Notes: generated by a model not told the origin, from the letters alone. A stretch of 64,000 nucleotides of DNA from Panaeolus papilionaceus (GCA_015501605.1 JADNRZ010000018.1:620001-684000), one strand, 5' to 3'. Shown: positions 1 to 11,644, counted from the first letter of the stretch. Program-made: numbers and translations.

Positions 1-1124
1 AGGTCCAGTCAACGCTCCAGCGCGAATGCGATTGTTATACCAAGCAGCCATAGAGCATCACTTTGGAAAGCGAGTCGTCGATGGCTCTCCGAGCATTCAT
101 GCGGGCGACATCAGCCTCAATTTGCTCATCCTCTATGCACTGTCGAAAATATACGAGGTCTTTTTGCGCATCTTTGAGGTCTCGAAGTGCCAATGCGTGC
201 TTTTGTTCCATATCTTGAAGCCTGGAAGAGTACTCCTCGATTATCGACGCATTCTCCTCCCGAAGGGCCTCAATGGTGTCATAGTAATCGTGGTCCTGCT
301 GGTCGTGTTGCGATTTCTCCTCTTTAAGATCAGTTGTTAGTCGGTTTACATCAGCACAAGCTCTCGCTAGGCTGGCGGCGAGAGCATTTTCTCTTTCGGA
401 AAGTTTTGATTTGAGGTTTTTGGTGACCTGAATGTGACGTTGTGCTTGTCCCTTCAATTCCCAGTCAAGGTCATAATTGGCGTCCGTCAGCGCTTTCGTG
501 CGATTTTCTGCCTGCCCAAGCTCTTTTAAAAGGCGCTCAGAATGCGTTTTCGCCTGAGCCTCCGCTTCTGCGTATTTTTTTCGTGTTGCTCCCACGTGAA
601 TGAGCGCTGTTTCCAGCTTTTCCATTTCTTCATCAGTGCGTTTGCGAGCGTCGTTGAAGTTGTATTGAATTTTCCGAACGTGATCATTGAAGAGGACCCT
701 AATCTCCTTAGGGAGTCCTTTCTCTCTTAACTCTGCACGCTATTGAGCATATCGTTAGTATTGAGATAATGTGAAGCCGATTCAAACTTACAATCTTTTT
801 GAGGTCTGAAGGAGAGACTGTAAATTTCGAATAATATGGTTAGACGATTTGGATGGAGGTTAGCTGATGCACGAACTATTATAAAATTTGCCTTCGCATG
901 AGGGGCATTCACGAACAGCAGTGCGCTTTGGACGGGCGTAATCATTCAGACATTTCAAGCAAAATAAATGACCTTGTGGAAAGTCGTGTTATCAGCAAAT
1001 TTAAATGGGAGGATCAGTCAGGATATAATCGGAATACATATGATAGGTCAACTTCGTGCTTACCACATGGGATAGAGACAGGATTTTTCAGGGTTTTCGA
1101 ACAAAGCAAGCACTCGTCGGTCAT
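1..1124 (-). CDS. RING-finger coiled-coil protein (C-terminus beyond window)
   Basis: Probable RING-type E3 ubiquitin ligase. Exons on the minus strand: 1124-1064, 972-877, 817-792 and 739 to the window edge. The start ATG at 1124 is followed at once by a C3HC4-type RING: CLLC, then CGHLFCLKC, then CPSC (about residues 5-50). The first intron splits the Gly codon just before the RING His. From about residue 70 the chain is charged and heptad-like (ELREKG... to KHALALRDLKDAQKD), a long coiled coil. The reading frame stays open to about position 35; an intron donor probably lies near 45-60, so the rest lies outside the window. A second gene with the same architecture and the same first-intron position lies at 59506-60498. 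The substrate is unknown. Seen: motifs and splice sites. Inferred: ligase activity. Confidence 0.72.
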
Positions 1125-1695
1125 CTTCGACGGGAGACTTGGAGTGGAGTTGCTGGTGGAGTCGGTGGGGCAGGACCGGTTTTCAGGGTACTAGGTTGGC
1201 AAGCGAACCTTGTGACGGTGCGACGGCGTCGTTGAACTCAAAGATATTCCAAGCTGGACCCGGAAATCTTTGCGAAAGAAAGCACAGCGAATCAATTATC
1301 TCTGGGTCTACACATATACAATCCGAACATAAAAGGTCCGCCATTTGCTAGCACCCCTTGATGTATGTTATACCCCGGGCCTTGTATACTGAGCAATAGT
1401 TACTCCGAGTTAGCAACCTGATCCATCTCATTTTATTATTCAAATTCGAAATATTACCTAGTCTTCTATGCAACTTAAAACCTCGAGAACGCGAACGCGA
1501 CGCGTTTGGAACACGCTAATTAAGACCCCGTGGGCGTGATCCAGTATGAGACCCACGTGATAATTATAAACAGGCATAAACTTTTATTGACCCTTTGGGC
1601 CATGTACCCAACAGCACTTGGTCCTGGCTACTTAATTGTGGTGTCGACGGTCTGTCTCTTCCGTTCTAGCCATAGGTTTCCCCAAGTCTGTTTGA
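1125..1695. other. Divergent intergenic region
   Basis: About 570 bases between two divergent starts. It holds short open frames (up to about 70 codons) without coding character. It presumably carries both promoters; no clear TATA element or other motif was identified. Confidence 0.5.
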
Positions 1696-4123
1696 ATGTC
1701 CAACGGTTTTGAATTTCAGAGAAACAGTCTACAAAACTCGCATCTTACTGCAGAGAGTTCGCTTTCGCCGTTCAAGAATAGAGAGCGTTCGCTATCCAGG
1801 CCCTCTTCACGTACTTCATTGAGGGCACATAGCCCATCATTTTCCCTAGACGACCCAGGTGTGTGATGATTTTCTTCATAATTTTTATACACGCGAAGGA
1901 GAAGATTTTGGAGGACTGTGGACGTTCAACTGAGATTGTAAACGTGATGGGCTAATTATATTAATTTGTGTTTACAGTCGCTGTGAGGAACCAGATGTCA
2001 ACATTGAAGCATAATATTAGGCAACAACAAGCGCAGTTGAATACCCTTGAAACAATTGTTCGAAGTGGACCTCGACCTCTAGCATATACATCATCTGCAT
2101 CGGCCATGTCAGCCACCGACTTGACAGAGGAGGCACTGTTCGCCAGTACATCCAGCACAGGAGAAGGAGGGAAAAACGGTCTATCAACGTCGACAAACGC
2201 GCCACCTTCATCATTTAACGCGCCAAATGGGTTGTCAACAAAGATGAAGCGACGATCAAGCCATGATGTACTGCAGAGTCTCGCTGGTCCAGAATCTAGT
2301 TTGCCACTCCCAAAACGAGATATGAGCAGTGCCAGTACGGAAGACCTTACAAGTACGAGCCCTAGAATTCAAGAAGGCGTGCCATATCCCTCCAGTCCCC
2401 CAGGCCACAAGCGCGCATCAAGTCCATTTAGAAGTTTCTCCCGTATGTGCCTCTTTAATTGTTCATTCTTCACCATTCCCCAACCCCTCCCGTTCACAAT
2501 CCCTTTTGTCATTCTATTCTTTTTGAGGTTGCTGCCCGAAGCGTGCAAATACTGATGTCATATCTCTTTGACTCTTAAATCATAATCCTATCTGGCTCCT
2601 GATAGGTATACCCGTCTCGTCAGTTGGTAAGCATCTTTCCTGAGGCTTCCTTCACTTCAGAATCTACAAGGGTTCCTCCATGACCATACTTAGGCGTCCC
2701 CATGGCTAGAACAATCAGTTTCGATGGCCTGTGGCGATATTTATGGACAAGCGAGCGAGCCGTGTGTAACTTCTTTACCCTTCATCATTCCCAATTCTTG
2801 TTGCCTCGATAACCCTTTCCCTGACATTTCGCAACCATTGTGCATGCCCCTTTTTCTCCACCTCTCACCGTTTTAATTTCCGTGGTGTCATATAATGGAT
2901 CATTCTTTGTTGCTAACCATGGTGGCATCCCCCACAGGAAACGCGCGAGTTCTTGCAGAGGGAGAAGGCTTTTTGAACAGCAGTACCACAAGCATACACA
3001 TTTCATCACGACTGGCGTCTTTAGACCCAAACTCACAGACAACGTCAGCCGACCAGTCTCTTCCCTCTCCCGGGTCAAGTACACCGCGAAACATACATCC
3101 TCCGCCTTCACCGGGCAACAAGCGACTTTCACTCACGCCTGGAGGCACGACGAAGGTTCTGGCAGATCTACAAGCGGGTGTGGTGACTGCACGAAACGCA
3201 CTGGAAAATACCAAGCAGCAGCTACGGGTATCCCAGCGGAGTGTTGCGCAGCTAACACGCCTGACGGAGGACCTGAAGGAGACAAGGGATAGGCTGAGAT
3301 TAGAGAATGAGGGGTTGAACAACGTCGTCGCACGGAAAGAGAGGTTGTTGCAGGAGGTATGTAAACCTTTTTGCTCCAGTTTTATTCACTTGTCATGTCC
3401 ACCCCAACAAATACGTTTCCCCTTTCCCCCTTCATATGATTATTACGACCTATCAGGGCTAAAACTCGTGTCATTCTATTTTTTAGGTTCTAGAGCGAGC
3501 ACGTAAGGCTGAAGCAGAAGCGGGGACGTTGAAGGCACAACTTAAAACCGAAACTACAACTTCCAAAAAGACAATCAGAGAAATGGAGGCCGCTCTAGCG
3601 GAATCAACAGCTCTATCACAGAAGTCTGAACGCGAATACCTTACGTTGCGGGACGGCTTGGATGGGATGGCCAAACCTCTGAAGCACGAAATGGACCTTC
3701 TGAGAAAGGAGATGCGAACGAGGGAGGACAAGGTCAAAGCAGAGTGTGAAAGGGTTGGAAAGATGTATGCACGACTTGCGAAGGAGGTGCAACAAAAGGA
3801 GAAGCTAAAGGAGGAGATCAAACGGATTCGGGAAGAAGATGGGGCGAAACAGAAGGAGGTTGAAAAGCATTGGACTGATTTGATAACGGGGATCAAGAAC
3901 GAGGTGGAGAGAGGAGGGCAGAGTAGTGACGAGGCATTGAAAGTTGCAAAGTATGTGCTGAAAACTCCCGCGTTTATCATTATTTGCTGATTTCCTTGTT
4001 CTCGCGTCTAGTCACCTTGCTGAAGAGCTCGGGAGGCTGAGAAGACTTATGCAAGCCGCAGGACGGCGTGAGTCCTCAGATGGTGATACACAACCTCCAA
4101 CTGTCTCGACGAGTTCTCAATGA
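1696..4123 (+). CDS. Coiled-coil protein, SHE3-like
   Basis: Spliced model of 547 residues: exons 1696-1858, 1978-2442, 2606-2626, 2938-3356, 3487-3950, 4012-4123. All junctions keep one frame. Exon 3 is a 21-base micro-exon. The N-terminal half is Ser/Thr/Pro-rich and basic. From about residue 255 the protein is one long coiled coil (VTARNALENTKQQLRVSQRS, then ENEGLNNVVARKERLLQEV, then TTTSKKTIREMEAALAES). This block resembles basidiomycete proteins I recall as annotated 'SWI5-dependent HO expression protein 3' (SHE3), the myosin adaptor for mRNA transport in yeast. That name rests on memory of the block, not on a search. The N-terminus ends in a basic Ser-rich region that could bind RNA or membrane. 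The coiled-coil call is secure; the SHE3 role is tentative. Confidence 0.65.
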
Positions 4124-5591
4124 TCTTGCGAGTCCTTATTCTTTCTGCTTTCTGTGCTATTTCCCCGCGGACAACCTCCATTCATCCACACACCCTCGCC
4201 GTTATTTTCATACTTGCTCTACGTTTCATGCATGCTTTCCTTCGTCGCTCGTCAGCATTTTTGCACGCTCCTTTCCTGTCGTCTTTTTCGCTTTCTGGTG
4301 GACTACACCCACATACCTCCACGACTGTCATTTGTTGCTCGGATATCTTTACATTACTATCCTATACCCCTGCGTCTCTCCTTACCTAGCTTCATGTGTA
4401 AGCATTACGATTAATTCATGACATGTGTTCTAGAGGATGCTGTGGTTCATTCGTATTCTCCTTGCGTTAATCAGAAAGAGCACAATTAAATGGGGACGGG
4501 GTTTCTGACATACCTATGAGGACGCTACGTACTCATATTATCAATGGCGTCAGCTGTACCACCTTTTATAAATAGATTGGTGGAAATTGAAAGTCGGCCG
4601 ACTTATCAACTCGTTCAAATTATTTTAGTTTGGTTTTTCCGTGTCGGGTGAAACTGCCCCGTAGTGGTATCGCTCTTGATGATTATCAGCCCACTTCACT
4701 CGCGTAGAATAAGGTGAATACATTCTCCAGCTCCATATGCCTCTCAACTCACCCACTCAAGCTCCTAGATTTAGACCAAATTGCTAATCCAAGTGTGCAG
4801 ATGCCCGATCAGCTAAACGCCTCCAGTTGCCCCAACAATGCAGAGAGACGCTGATCCTAAATACTGACACACGACGTCCAACGATTTTTGGCGGCAAAAA
4901 GCAACACTAATGCATCATCTCGCTGCTCGAACTATCCTATGTCCCTAGTCAGGGACTGTCCACCAGTGATATGCTTAAGCGAATTTGCTGCTAGGCTAAG
5001 TTCGTCTCAGGTGTAATCACATTCCCATCGATCTCTCCGACTCGCACTGTTCTTTCGAATCCCCTGCGGGGGGTATTTGACAGAACTGACATGCCGGACA
5101 GGGGTATCCGTCCGCTGTCTGCATTACGAGCTTACAAAGAGGTGTCGTTGACCCACCAGACCGGGGCAGGAAGCAGCCCATGGAAATGATTTGCATCATT
5201 ATAGCAGCTTCGCCCAGCATCGTGTTTTGGGACTCTGTCAGAAATGCGCTTTGCCGTGTCCAATTCATGTCCGCAGTCATGAGGGAGCTCGGGTACGTAC
5301 CCTTGAAACCCATTCTCTCTCCTTCTACGATCGGTGTGGCTGCGTTGAGTTCCATTTTCGCCTCTCGAGTGTGTCATTGACACCCCATTAAGCTCCGGAC
5401 ATTTGGTACAAACTTGTGCGGAGGATTACTACAGAGTGAATCCGATTCAAAAATAGATGCATATCTAACCGAGTTATCTTTGACGAAGGGTATATAGGGG
5501 TCAAGAAACTCCAGTACTTTCCTCAGAGCTCTACTCTCTACTGGTACTCTACTCCCTTACGATTATCTTCGACTCAACGACATTCACGACA
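4124..5591. other. Non-coding stretch upstream of the secreted protein gene
   Basis: Nearly 1.5 kb with no supported gene. It contains the probable 3' UTR of the SHE3-like gene and the promoter of the small secreted protein gene. Overlapping open frames at 4068-4421 (three frames, plus) and 5017-5383 (both strands) lack splice continuity or recognisable motifs, so they are treated as chance. Confidence 0.45.
5491..5498 (+). promoter_or_regulatory. TATA-like element of the secreted protein gene
   Basis: TATATAGG lies about 100 bases upstream of the ATG at 5592, in a position expected for a fungal TATA box with a short 5' leader. Only position and sequence support it. Confidence 0.4.
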
Positions 5592-6177
5592 ATGAAGTTC
5601 TTCACCACTGTTTCTACTCTTTTCGCCGCCATTGCTGTCGCTGCTGCCTTGCCCACCGCAGAGCTCGAAGCCAGGGACGTATTTGTTCCTCCTATTACGA
5701 GCCCCGTTGCAGGCGCTGTCTGGACCCTAGGTCAAACCCAGACTGTTACTTGGTGCGTCTACTGATGCCATCCATGGCACATTCGGCCTTGTAGTATTAG
5801 GCTGTTACTGACATAAACGCATGTTGTAGGGATACCTCCAACGCACCCGTCAACATTACCAACAAAAACGGAGTCATTCGCCTTCGGAGGGGAACACTTA
5901 CTTCTCCACGTAAGGTTTCTTGATACTGCAGCTCTGATTTAGTGCTCACTACTTGCCTTAAGTCATCCTCGCCAAGGGCTTTGATATTCGCCTGGGCTCG
6001 ATCGAAGTAACTGTTCCCCTTGTCGTTGAATCGGATGACTATAGCCTCGTCTGTAAGTTTTCTCTGACAAAGTTTCCTGCGTGTGATACGTATCTGACTC
6101 CCGTAACGATAGTGTTCGGTGACTCTGGAAACTTCTCTCCTGAGTTCACCATCACTGGTTCTGGAATTATCGGATAG
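5592..6177 (+). CDS. Small secreted Kre9/KNH-like (Ser-Thr-rich GPI-anchored family) protein
   Basis: Spliced model of 131 residues: exons 5592-5752, 5830-5909, 5963-6052, 6113-6177. It begins with a hydrophobic signal peptide (MKFFTTVSTLFAAIAVAAAL), then a short propeptide-like stretch with a possible KEX-type site (EAR). The mature part is one immunoglobulin-like domain with hallmarks of the Kre9/KNH N-terminal family: PITSPVAGAVWTLGQTQTVTWDTS near the start, a central RLRRGTL...LAKGFDIRLGSIEVTVP, and the end SDDYSLVLFGDSGNFSPEFTI. No C-terminal Ser/Thr-rich tail or GPI signal is present, so it is probably released or wall-bound. Such small proteins are common in Agaricomycete secretomes; their exact function is unknown, though Kre9/Knh1 act in beta-1,6-glucan assembly in yeast. 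Confidence 0.82.
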
Positions 6178-7360
6178 ATGACGACCACAAAGAGTCATCA
6201 GAACACATGAATGACATGAACACTGGACTTTACTACACTGTACTTTCGGACTCCATTCTGTATCGTTTGGACTTTTGGCCATTAGCTCGTATATCTACCA
6301 ATAAATAAATATATGTACATATGGCCCCTTTGTTTACTACTTGTATAACATGTCATTATCTCTTTGATGCCCGTTGATAGGTCAAAAACTCGTACTAGGC
6401 CATACTTTGCTCATTTAAAGAGTCCACTGATGATTATCTTGGCAGAACTTGACCCCGCATGACCTCATTGATCCGTGTTACCAGCGCCTATCGGACCAAC
6501 AACCGCTGCCGGCCGGTCCATAGCTATGCTCATCTTGCTTTCCTAAGGTTTTCACAGACTTCACTGCATCGTGTAAAAACGCGAAGGCAGCGTGTTCCCC
6601 TGCTACCTGCTTCTCTCAACTCTCATCATCATACATGCCACCAATATACCAATCATCCCTCGTCGGGTCCTTGACGCTGAAGATTCCCAACGACTTTGTC
6701 TGCCAGCCTTCTTCGATCCGTTCAGGGATACCTGTCTAACCCTCCCCACCATCAATGGTATCAAAGCCGTCCTTTATTCCAAGCTCGAGTATATCCGTTA
6801 GGGTGTTCGAGAGGGATATGGATCATTTTGAGATTTTGAAGTGATGCCAGGTGCGATTTGATTCGTCATCATCTTCTGACCACAATCTTCATATCGCACG
6901 AGCATCGAAAACAAGCCCCATAGTTCAAACGACCAGTTCACTGCAATGGTGAAAATAAGTAAAACATTAAACGGATAAACAACTCAGACTGGTGGTTTTG
7001 CTATTGACATTGAACCTTCTACTGAGAATAATCTAAATATTATTATTGAACAGGTGCTGGGCCTTCTTCGTTAGAATCAGACTCATCAAGACCATGAAGG
7101 GTAGACGACGTTGATGTACTACTGGATCTGCTGTGAATATCGTGTGACTTCTCCTTACACTTCGAAGTTAGACGGAATTTCTTCCAGTTGTTGTCAACAT
7201 TCGAGCTCTGGCCGGAAACGTCGTACCCCGCATTTGAATCAAATAGAGAAAATGCGCCTACATAGACACCGTTTATTTCGCTTGTCATACCCTTATGTCC
7301 GAACGCCCATATAACTATGTCAAATGTCGAGCATCATTGTATGCAAGGCAATTGATTGGT
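6178..7360. other. Intergenic stretch, no supported gene
   Basis: About 1.2 kb. A minus-strand open frame at 7288-7043 (81 codons, Ser-rich end) has slight coding character, but no partner exon or known motif was found. The rest is AT-rich with scattered stops. Confidence 0.4.
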
Positions 7361-8034
7361 ATGGGTTTGTCAAAGAAACAACATCACACACATCGAAACG
7401 GCCAACCAACTATCAAATTCATCCATATCCTTCTCGAACACGCTCATCCGTAGGTCACTTTTTGAAGTCTCTAAAGCTGGGCCAATTGTTGATTGGCGAT
7501 TTCGACGATATGTTTATAGGTAACATGTGCTCCAGCCCCGAGGAAGCACAATCCTTCCCAAGTGGCAGGCATCATCTGGAATGTGGTGCGTATCGACTCG
7601 CATTTCAGGAAACGAACAGATTGGATTTTTAATTCATTAAAAAATTTAAGCCGTAGAACATCCATTAATAGCGATTATTGGCATTATCCTTGGTATCATT
7701 GTCATCATACTTTGTGCACTACTCATCCATACTGTGGTGGTGACTGTGATCCTACCCCTCGTCATTTTTGTGATGCGTGTACTGCTTGCACTGGGAGGTG
7801 CCTGTGTCCGCATGATTGGAGAGATCTTCATTATTGTCCTTCGCTTAGTTGGGTTTGGGATAAATGGAATAACACCAGGTTTGTATCTCGTAAACATGCA
7901 TGCACTTGGTGAATACTCAATGATTAGTGCTAGGTTCCCTTGCTGCCCTCTGGCAAAGTGTGTACTATGGCGCAGTCGTTCCTGCCGGGAGTGTCTTTGC
8001 TACACTTACGTCCTGTGCAATGACCCCCGCATGA
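7361..8034 (+). CDS. Interferon-inducible 6-16 (ISG12)-like small membrane protein, copy A
   Basis: Spliced model of 144 residues: exons 7361-7449, 7569-7585, 7651-7878, 7934-8034. The first two exons, including a 17-base exon, are less certain than the rest, but frame and splice sites agree throughout. Exon 3 encodes VEHPLIAIIGIILGIIVIIL and further strongly hydrophobic segments, at least two membrane helices. Across the last intron the sequence reads VGFGINGITPGSLAALWQS, then VYYGAVVPAGSVFATLTS. This is the signature of the ISG12/IFI6-16 family: a GF.xxGI..GS.AA..QS core followed by a second G-S-x-F turn. Animal members sit in mitochondrial or ER membranes and promote apoptosis; fungal members are uncharacterised. 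The VEHP motif and the phase-1 last intron are shared with the two neighbouring copies. Confidence 0.62.
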
Positions 8035-8568
8035 AATAGAGGCTTAGTGGAAACATGATTAAATATAGGTACTCGCATATATGTATAAGCCGTGTACATA
8101 GTTACTAGCAACCCCTCGTATGGTTGCGTGGATGAAGTCGTGGCTGAAATATATACCTGACGATGCAACGTGGGCCAAGCTCGAACAGCACGTTGCATAA
8201 AGCATTTTATCTCTATAGTATTTATAAGCATGTAGCTGCTAGAATCTTCCCTTCCTTCGGCCTTAAGAATTCCCTCCAGGCTCCAGACTCCATCCACGTT
8301 GCCTTTGGGCGTCAATTTTTCAACCTCTCGGTCCGGGACCGGCATCCGGATGAGTCACCACCGTCCGAATCGTGGGCGTTCTCCAGCACGTTTTACTCTT
8401 AGTGGACAATGAGGTTGACAACAACAGTCACCTACCTGTCCCCAAGACACCAAGGTGGACGGTCAATTGTTCTGAATGCCGCCAATCACCATTAATCATC
8501 CTGCTCTATGGGGTGTCCCCACGTCGCAGAGGATTTGTTTACCATTTGAAAACTTGAAAAATGTTTGC
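8035..8568. other. Spacer between ISG12-like copies A and B
   Basis: About 530 bases. The 126-codon minus-strand frame here (8345-7965) overlaps the real last exon of copy A antisense and is not supported. It probably holds the 3' UTR of copy A and the promoter of copy B. Confidence 0.4.
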
Positions 8569-9140
8569 ATGAAAGTGCCAACTGTGGAGGGGCTGAAGCT
8601 TGTCTTGGTAAGACTTCATCGCGAGATATGTAAGTGGTCCGAGCAACCCGTAGCTTTCAGTGATATTGATGTTCTGGCAGTGGTCGAACATCCCTACCTC
8701 TCTGCAGCTGGCCTCCTCTTCATCGCATTCTTTCCCACATCGCCTTTCTATCTCATCTACTACATCCTGTACGCAATCCCTCGTGAAATCGCATTTAGCT
8801 TTCTTGCTTGCCTGGGATTCGAAAGACGAGGTGTGCGAGCAGGTAAGCTTTCCCCCAAAGATATGAATAATCTTCAAGACTTCCCCTAAACTCATGGTAT
8901 CGATTTCTAGGATCCCCAGCGTCTTGGTATCAGTCTACGTACTACGGACCACATACTCCGTCGAACAGCTTTTTTTCTCATTCTCAATCATATGGAACTG
9001 TTGGACGGACCAGACCAAGCCGCAGCGGGGGTGGGGATGAGGTTGGATCAACTCTGTCAAAATGGTTTTGGCGTTTCATAGGTTGCTTATGTGCATACGC
9101 GTCAATTGTGGTCTTGCTGAAGTATGGCGGGAGTAGTTGA
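8569..9140 (+). CDS. ISG12-like small membrane protein, copy B (tandem duplicate)
   Basis: Spliced model of 167 residues: exons 8569-8842 and 8911-9140. The start is the ATG whose codon aligns with the beginning of homology to copy C; the frame is open upstream to 8476, so a longer N-terminus is possible. The N-terminal part (LHREICKWSEQPVAFSDIDV) is followed by VVEHPYLSAAGLLFIAFF and a second hydrophobic stretch (two predicted membrane helices). The phase-1 intron falls inside the family core, which reads RRGVRA|GSPASWYQSTYYGP after splicing. A Ser/Gly linker leads to a last hydrophobic segment near the C-terminus (SIVVLLKYGGSS). Exon, intron and 3' flank are nearly identical to copy C. Confidence 0.6.
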
Positions 9141-9461
9141 GTAAGGCACTAGATCCCTTTGTTGCACATTACATTCTGTGAGGTATTTGATCCAAGGTCC
9201 ATTATAATATAGATTGGGGAACGAATGTGGGTGTTGTGAATACAAATGAAGGTGGCTACGGTAGAAGATTACTGGGTAAGAAGTCTACGTCAATTGACAT
9301 TATCTGGAATGATATGCTAGATATCGATAGTTCAACAAAACAAGTGGAAACAGAATTATGATGTCACTCCGCAGCCTAATCAAACAGCGACAATGATGGC
9401 TGACGTAAGCGCCATCGTTTTCCGTGGGTGTACCATTTTTGAAAGCTTGAAAGTGCCAACC

Positions 9462-9979
9462 ATGGAGTGGCTGAAGCTTGTCTTAGCAATACTTCATCGC
9501 GAGATATGTGAGTGGTCAGAGCAACCCGGAGCTTTCAGTGATATTGATGTTTTGGTAGTGGTCAAACATCCCTACCTCTCTGCAGCTATCCTCCTCTTCT
9601 TCGCATTCTTTCCCACATCGCCTTTCTATCTCATCTACTACATTCTGTACGCAATCGCACTTAGCGTTCTTGCTTGCATAGGATTTGGAAGACAAGGTGT
9701 GCGAGCAAGTAAGCTTTCCCCCAAAGATATGAGTAACCTTTATGACTACCCCTAAACTCATGGTGTCGATATCTAGGATCTGTGGCGTCTCGGTATCAGT
9801 CTAAGTACTACGGACCACGTACTCCGTCGAACGGCTTTTTTTCTCGTTCTCAATCACATGGAGCAGGCCGCAACGGAAGTGGGGATGTAGCTGGATTAAA
9901 ATGGGTTTGGCGTTTCATAGGTTGCTTGTGGGCATTCCTGTCAATTGTGGTCTTGCTGAAGTATGGTGGGAGTAGTTGA
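9462..9979 (+). CDS. ISG12-like small membrane protein, copy C (tandem duplicate)
   Basis: Spliced model of 149 residues: exons 9462-9708 and 9777-9979. The start ATG lies in a good context (ACCATGG); copy B has GTG here, so the starts of the two copies differ. The order of segments is as in copy B: HREICEWSEQPGAFSDIDVL, hydrophobic VKHPYLSAAILLFFAFF, family core and C-terminal hydrophobic end. A base change next to the donor (AAGTAAG instead of AGGTAAG) makes the junction codon AGA, so the core reads VRARSVASRYQS. Arg replaces the Gly that is otherwise conserved at this turn. It may therefore have changed function, or an alternative donor is used. Confidence 0.57.
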
Positions 9980-10195
9980 ATAGGTCACTAGATCCCTTTG
10001 CTGTACATTACATTCTGTGAGGTATTTGATCCAAGGTCCATTATAATATAGATTGGGGAACGAATGTGGGTGTTGTGAATACAAATGAAGGTGGCTATGG
10101 TATAAGATTACTGGGTAAGAAGTCTACATCAATAGACATTATCTGGAATGATATGCTAGGTATCGATAGTTCAAAAAAACAAGTGGAAAACAGAA

Positions 10196-11644
10196 TTATG
10201 AGATGCTGTCACTCCGCAGCCTAACAGCAACGATTCCACTGGATCTAACATTGGGAGGAGGTGGAGACAAAAGAATATCAAATGATGGTGTTCGCGACGG
10301 GGGATGCCTTTCGACATCCCTGGTGTATCTGGAGTGTGGGCGTCGTGGTGGCGTCGATGGTCGTTCAGGAATGGCAAACGGATCCACGAGGTGTTTATCT
10401 AGTCCGACCATGGAGGAACTGCGCGAGGCTCCTGTAAGGGGCTCAAATTCCTCTGAAAAATCTGCAGGAGTTTTATACGTTGAAACGTCCACATAAAATG
10501 GGTCGATTTCTTGCCGGGCTCCCTTCTTCTGCACGTGTTGATATGGTCTCTTTCGGTGGAAGCGATACCAGAATAGGACGAGAATTATGGCAAGAATGAA
10601 GAAAAATGCGCCCAAGACAGCCCCGACAATGGCAGAAAGTGGCACCCTGCCATTGAGAGTGGTTCCAACTTGTTGGTTAACGTCTCCTTGCTGGTTGTGG
10701 ACAACGATAGACGTGAGTGTTAAAGGTCGAACCGTTGAATCACCCTCGTAGACAACTGATACGGTGTGGGGACCTGGTTCGAGGTCCGTTATTTCAAAAA
10801 TCAACTCGTTAAAACGGGAATTAGGAATTCCTGCAGGACCGAGGTCCTTTAGGACAAATGTGACGGACTCTCCACCATCCACTTGGTACGAGGCATTTGA
10901 AGATGCTGGCGGATATCCAGAGAGACCCATGCCATACCATGAAAATGAAGTTCCTAATATTTGGGAGATATGTCAATCATTCGCCTCTTGACCATGCGGC
11001 TTCCAAGTCATCAAGGTACTGACCATTGAAATCAACCGTCAGGTTTGCGCCCCTCTCTGCTGTCATCATTCCTATCGAGTTGACCTCCTTCCACGACGAA
11101 TCGAATTTGAAAATTCTGTCAACGTAGGCGATGGATACAAGCTCTTGAGGACTTGTGCCCGAAAGCGAGGGGGCATAGAGTATGTGATCAAAGTGGAAAG
11201 GATAGTTGACGCTCGTAATGTTGATAGCAATTGTGTGTTCACCGAAAGGAGTGTTCGTCCATTCACAGAACTTCTGGTTATTCCGGAGGCTGAGAGTCGC
11301 ATTTTCGGAAGGGATCTTGGTCCCATCGAGGAAGCAGTCCCAGTGAGGATCTACAAGCGCTCCAACTTCTGCGTTCGCTGACGTCCCCAGGATCGCACCG
11401 TCCGAGCCTAAAAAAAGTTTAGACAAAAGACAAAAGAGATGCAAAAGCTGTAGAGCTTACCATTGAATTTAAAAGAGAGGACAGCGGTTCCAGAGCTTAG
11501 AGTATGGACAGTGGTTCCAAATGGTTGACCGAAATTGCCCAGCTGCGCAAAGTCCTTCGAACTCCTCTGTTGCCATCCACCAGCATACTCTATACGATTG
11601 TCTAGGTCGTCCACAACTATCCAGCGAGAGTTGGCAGATGCCAT
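10196..11644 (-). CDS. Single-pass membrane protein with two beta-sandwich-like ectodomains (paralogue 1)
   Basis: Spliced model of 441 residues: exons 11644-11461, 11407-11024, 10953-10196. It belongs to an Agaricomycete family with two galactose-binding-like repeats. The first opens with RWIVVDDLDNRIEYAGGW and contains the pattern W.CF.DG followed by Q.FCEW and HTI.INI. The second ends in FNGTSFSWYGMG and PHTVSVVYEGDS. No classical signal peptide precedes the first domain. One membrane helix (about residues 295-318, SAIVGAVLGAFFFILAIILV) is followed by basic residues (YRFHRKR) and a Pro/Ser-rich cytoplasmic tail with the motif EIDPFYV. The topology suggests a cell-surface receptor or wall sensor; ligand unknown. 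Its last codons also occur as a footprint at 9363-9379. Confidence 0.8.

Larger units (their letters stand above)
8541..10224 (+). repeat. Tandem duplication of about 0.8 kb carrying ISG12-like copies B and C
   Basis: Unit 1 (about 8541-9379) and unit 2 (about 9431-10224) align across exon, intron, last exon and some 220 bases of 3' flank. Both end with GTCACTCCGCAGCCTAA-like sequence (9363-9379 and 10208-10223). In unit 2 this is the 3' coding end of the next, minus-strand gene (10196-11644). The copy at 9363-9379 is therefore a footprint of that gene's last codons. Differences are scattered substitutions and small indels, including a 12-base gap in a membrane segment. Spacing implies unequal exchange or replication slippage. 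Confidence 0.85.

Noticed and set aside
4068..4421. Overlapping open frames of 86-117 codons in three plus-strand frames
   Set aside because: They lie just past the stop of the SHE3-like gene in C/T-rich sequence; three overlapping frames of similar length indicate composition, not coding.
5017..5383. Minus-strand frames with CPACQFC and similar Cys-rich pieces
   Set aside because: Frames exist on both strands at the same place, with no splice partners or conserved motif.
7965..8345. 126-codon minus-strand frame
   Set aside because: It is antisense to the last exon of ISG12-like copy A, which carries a family signature on the plus strand.
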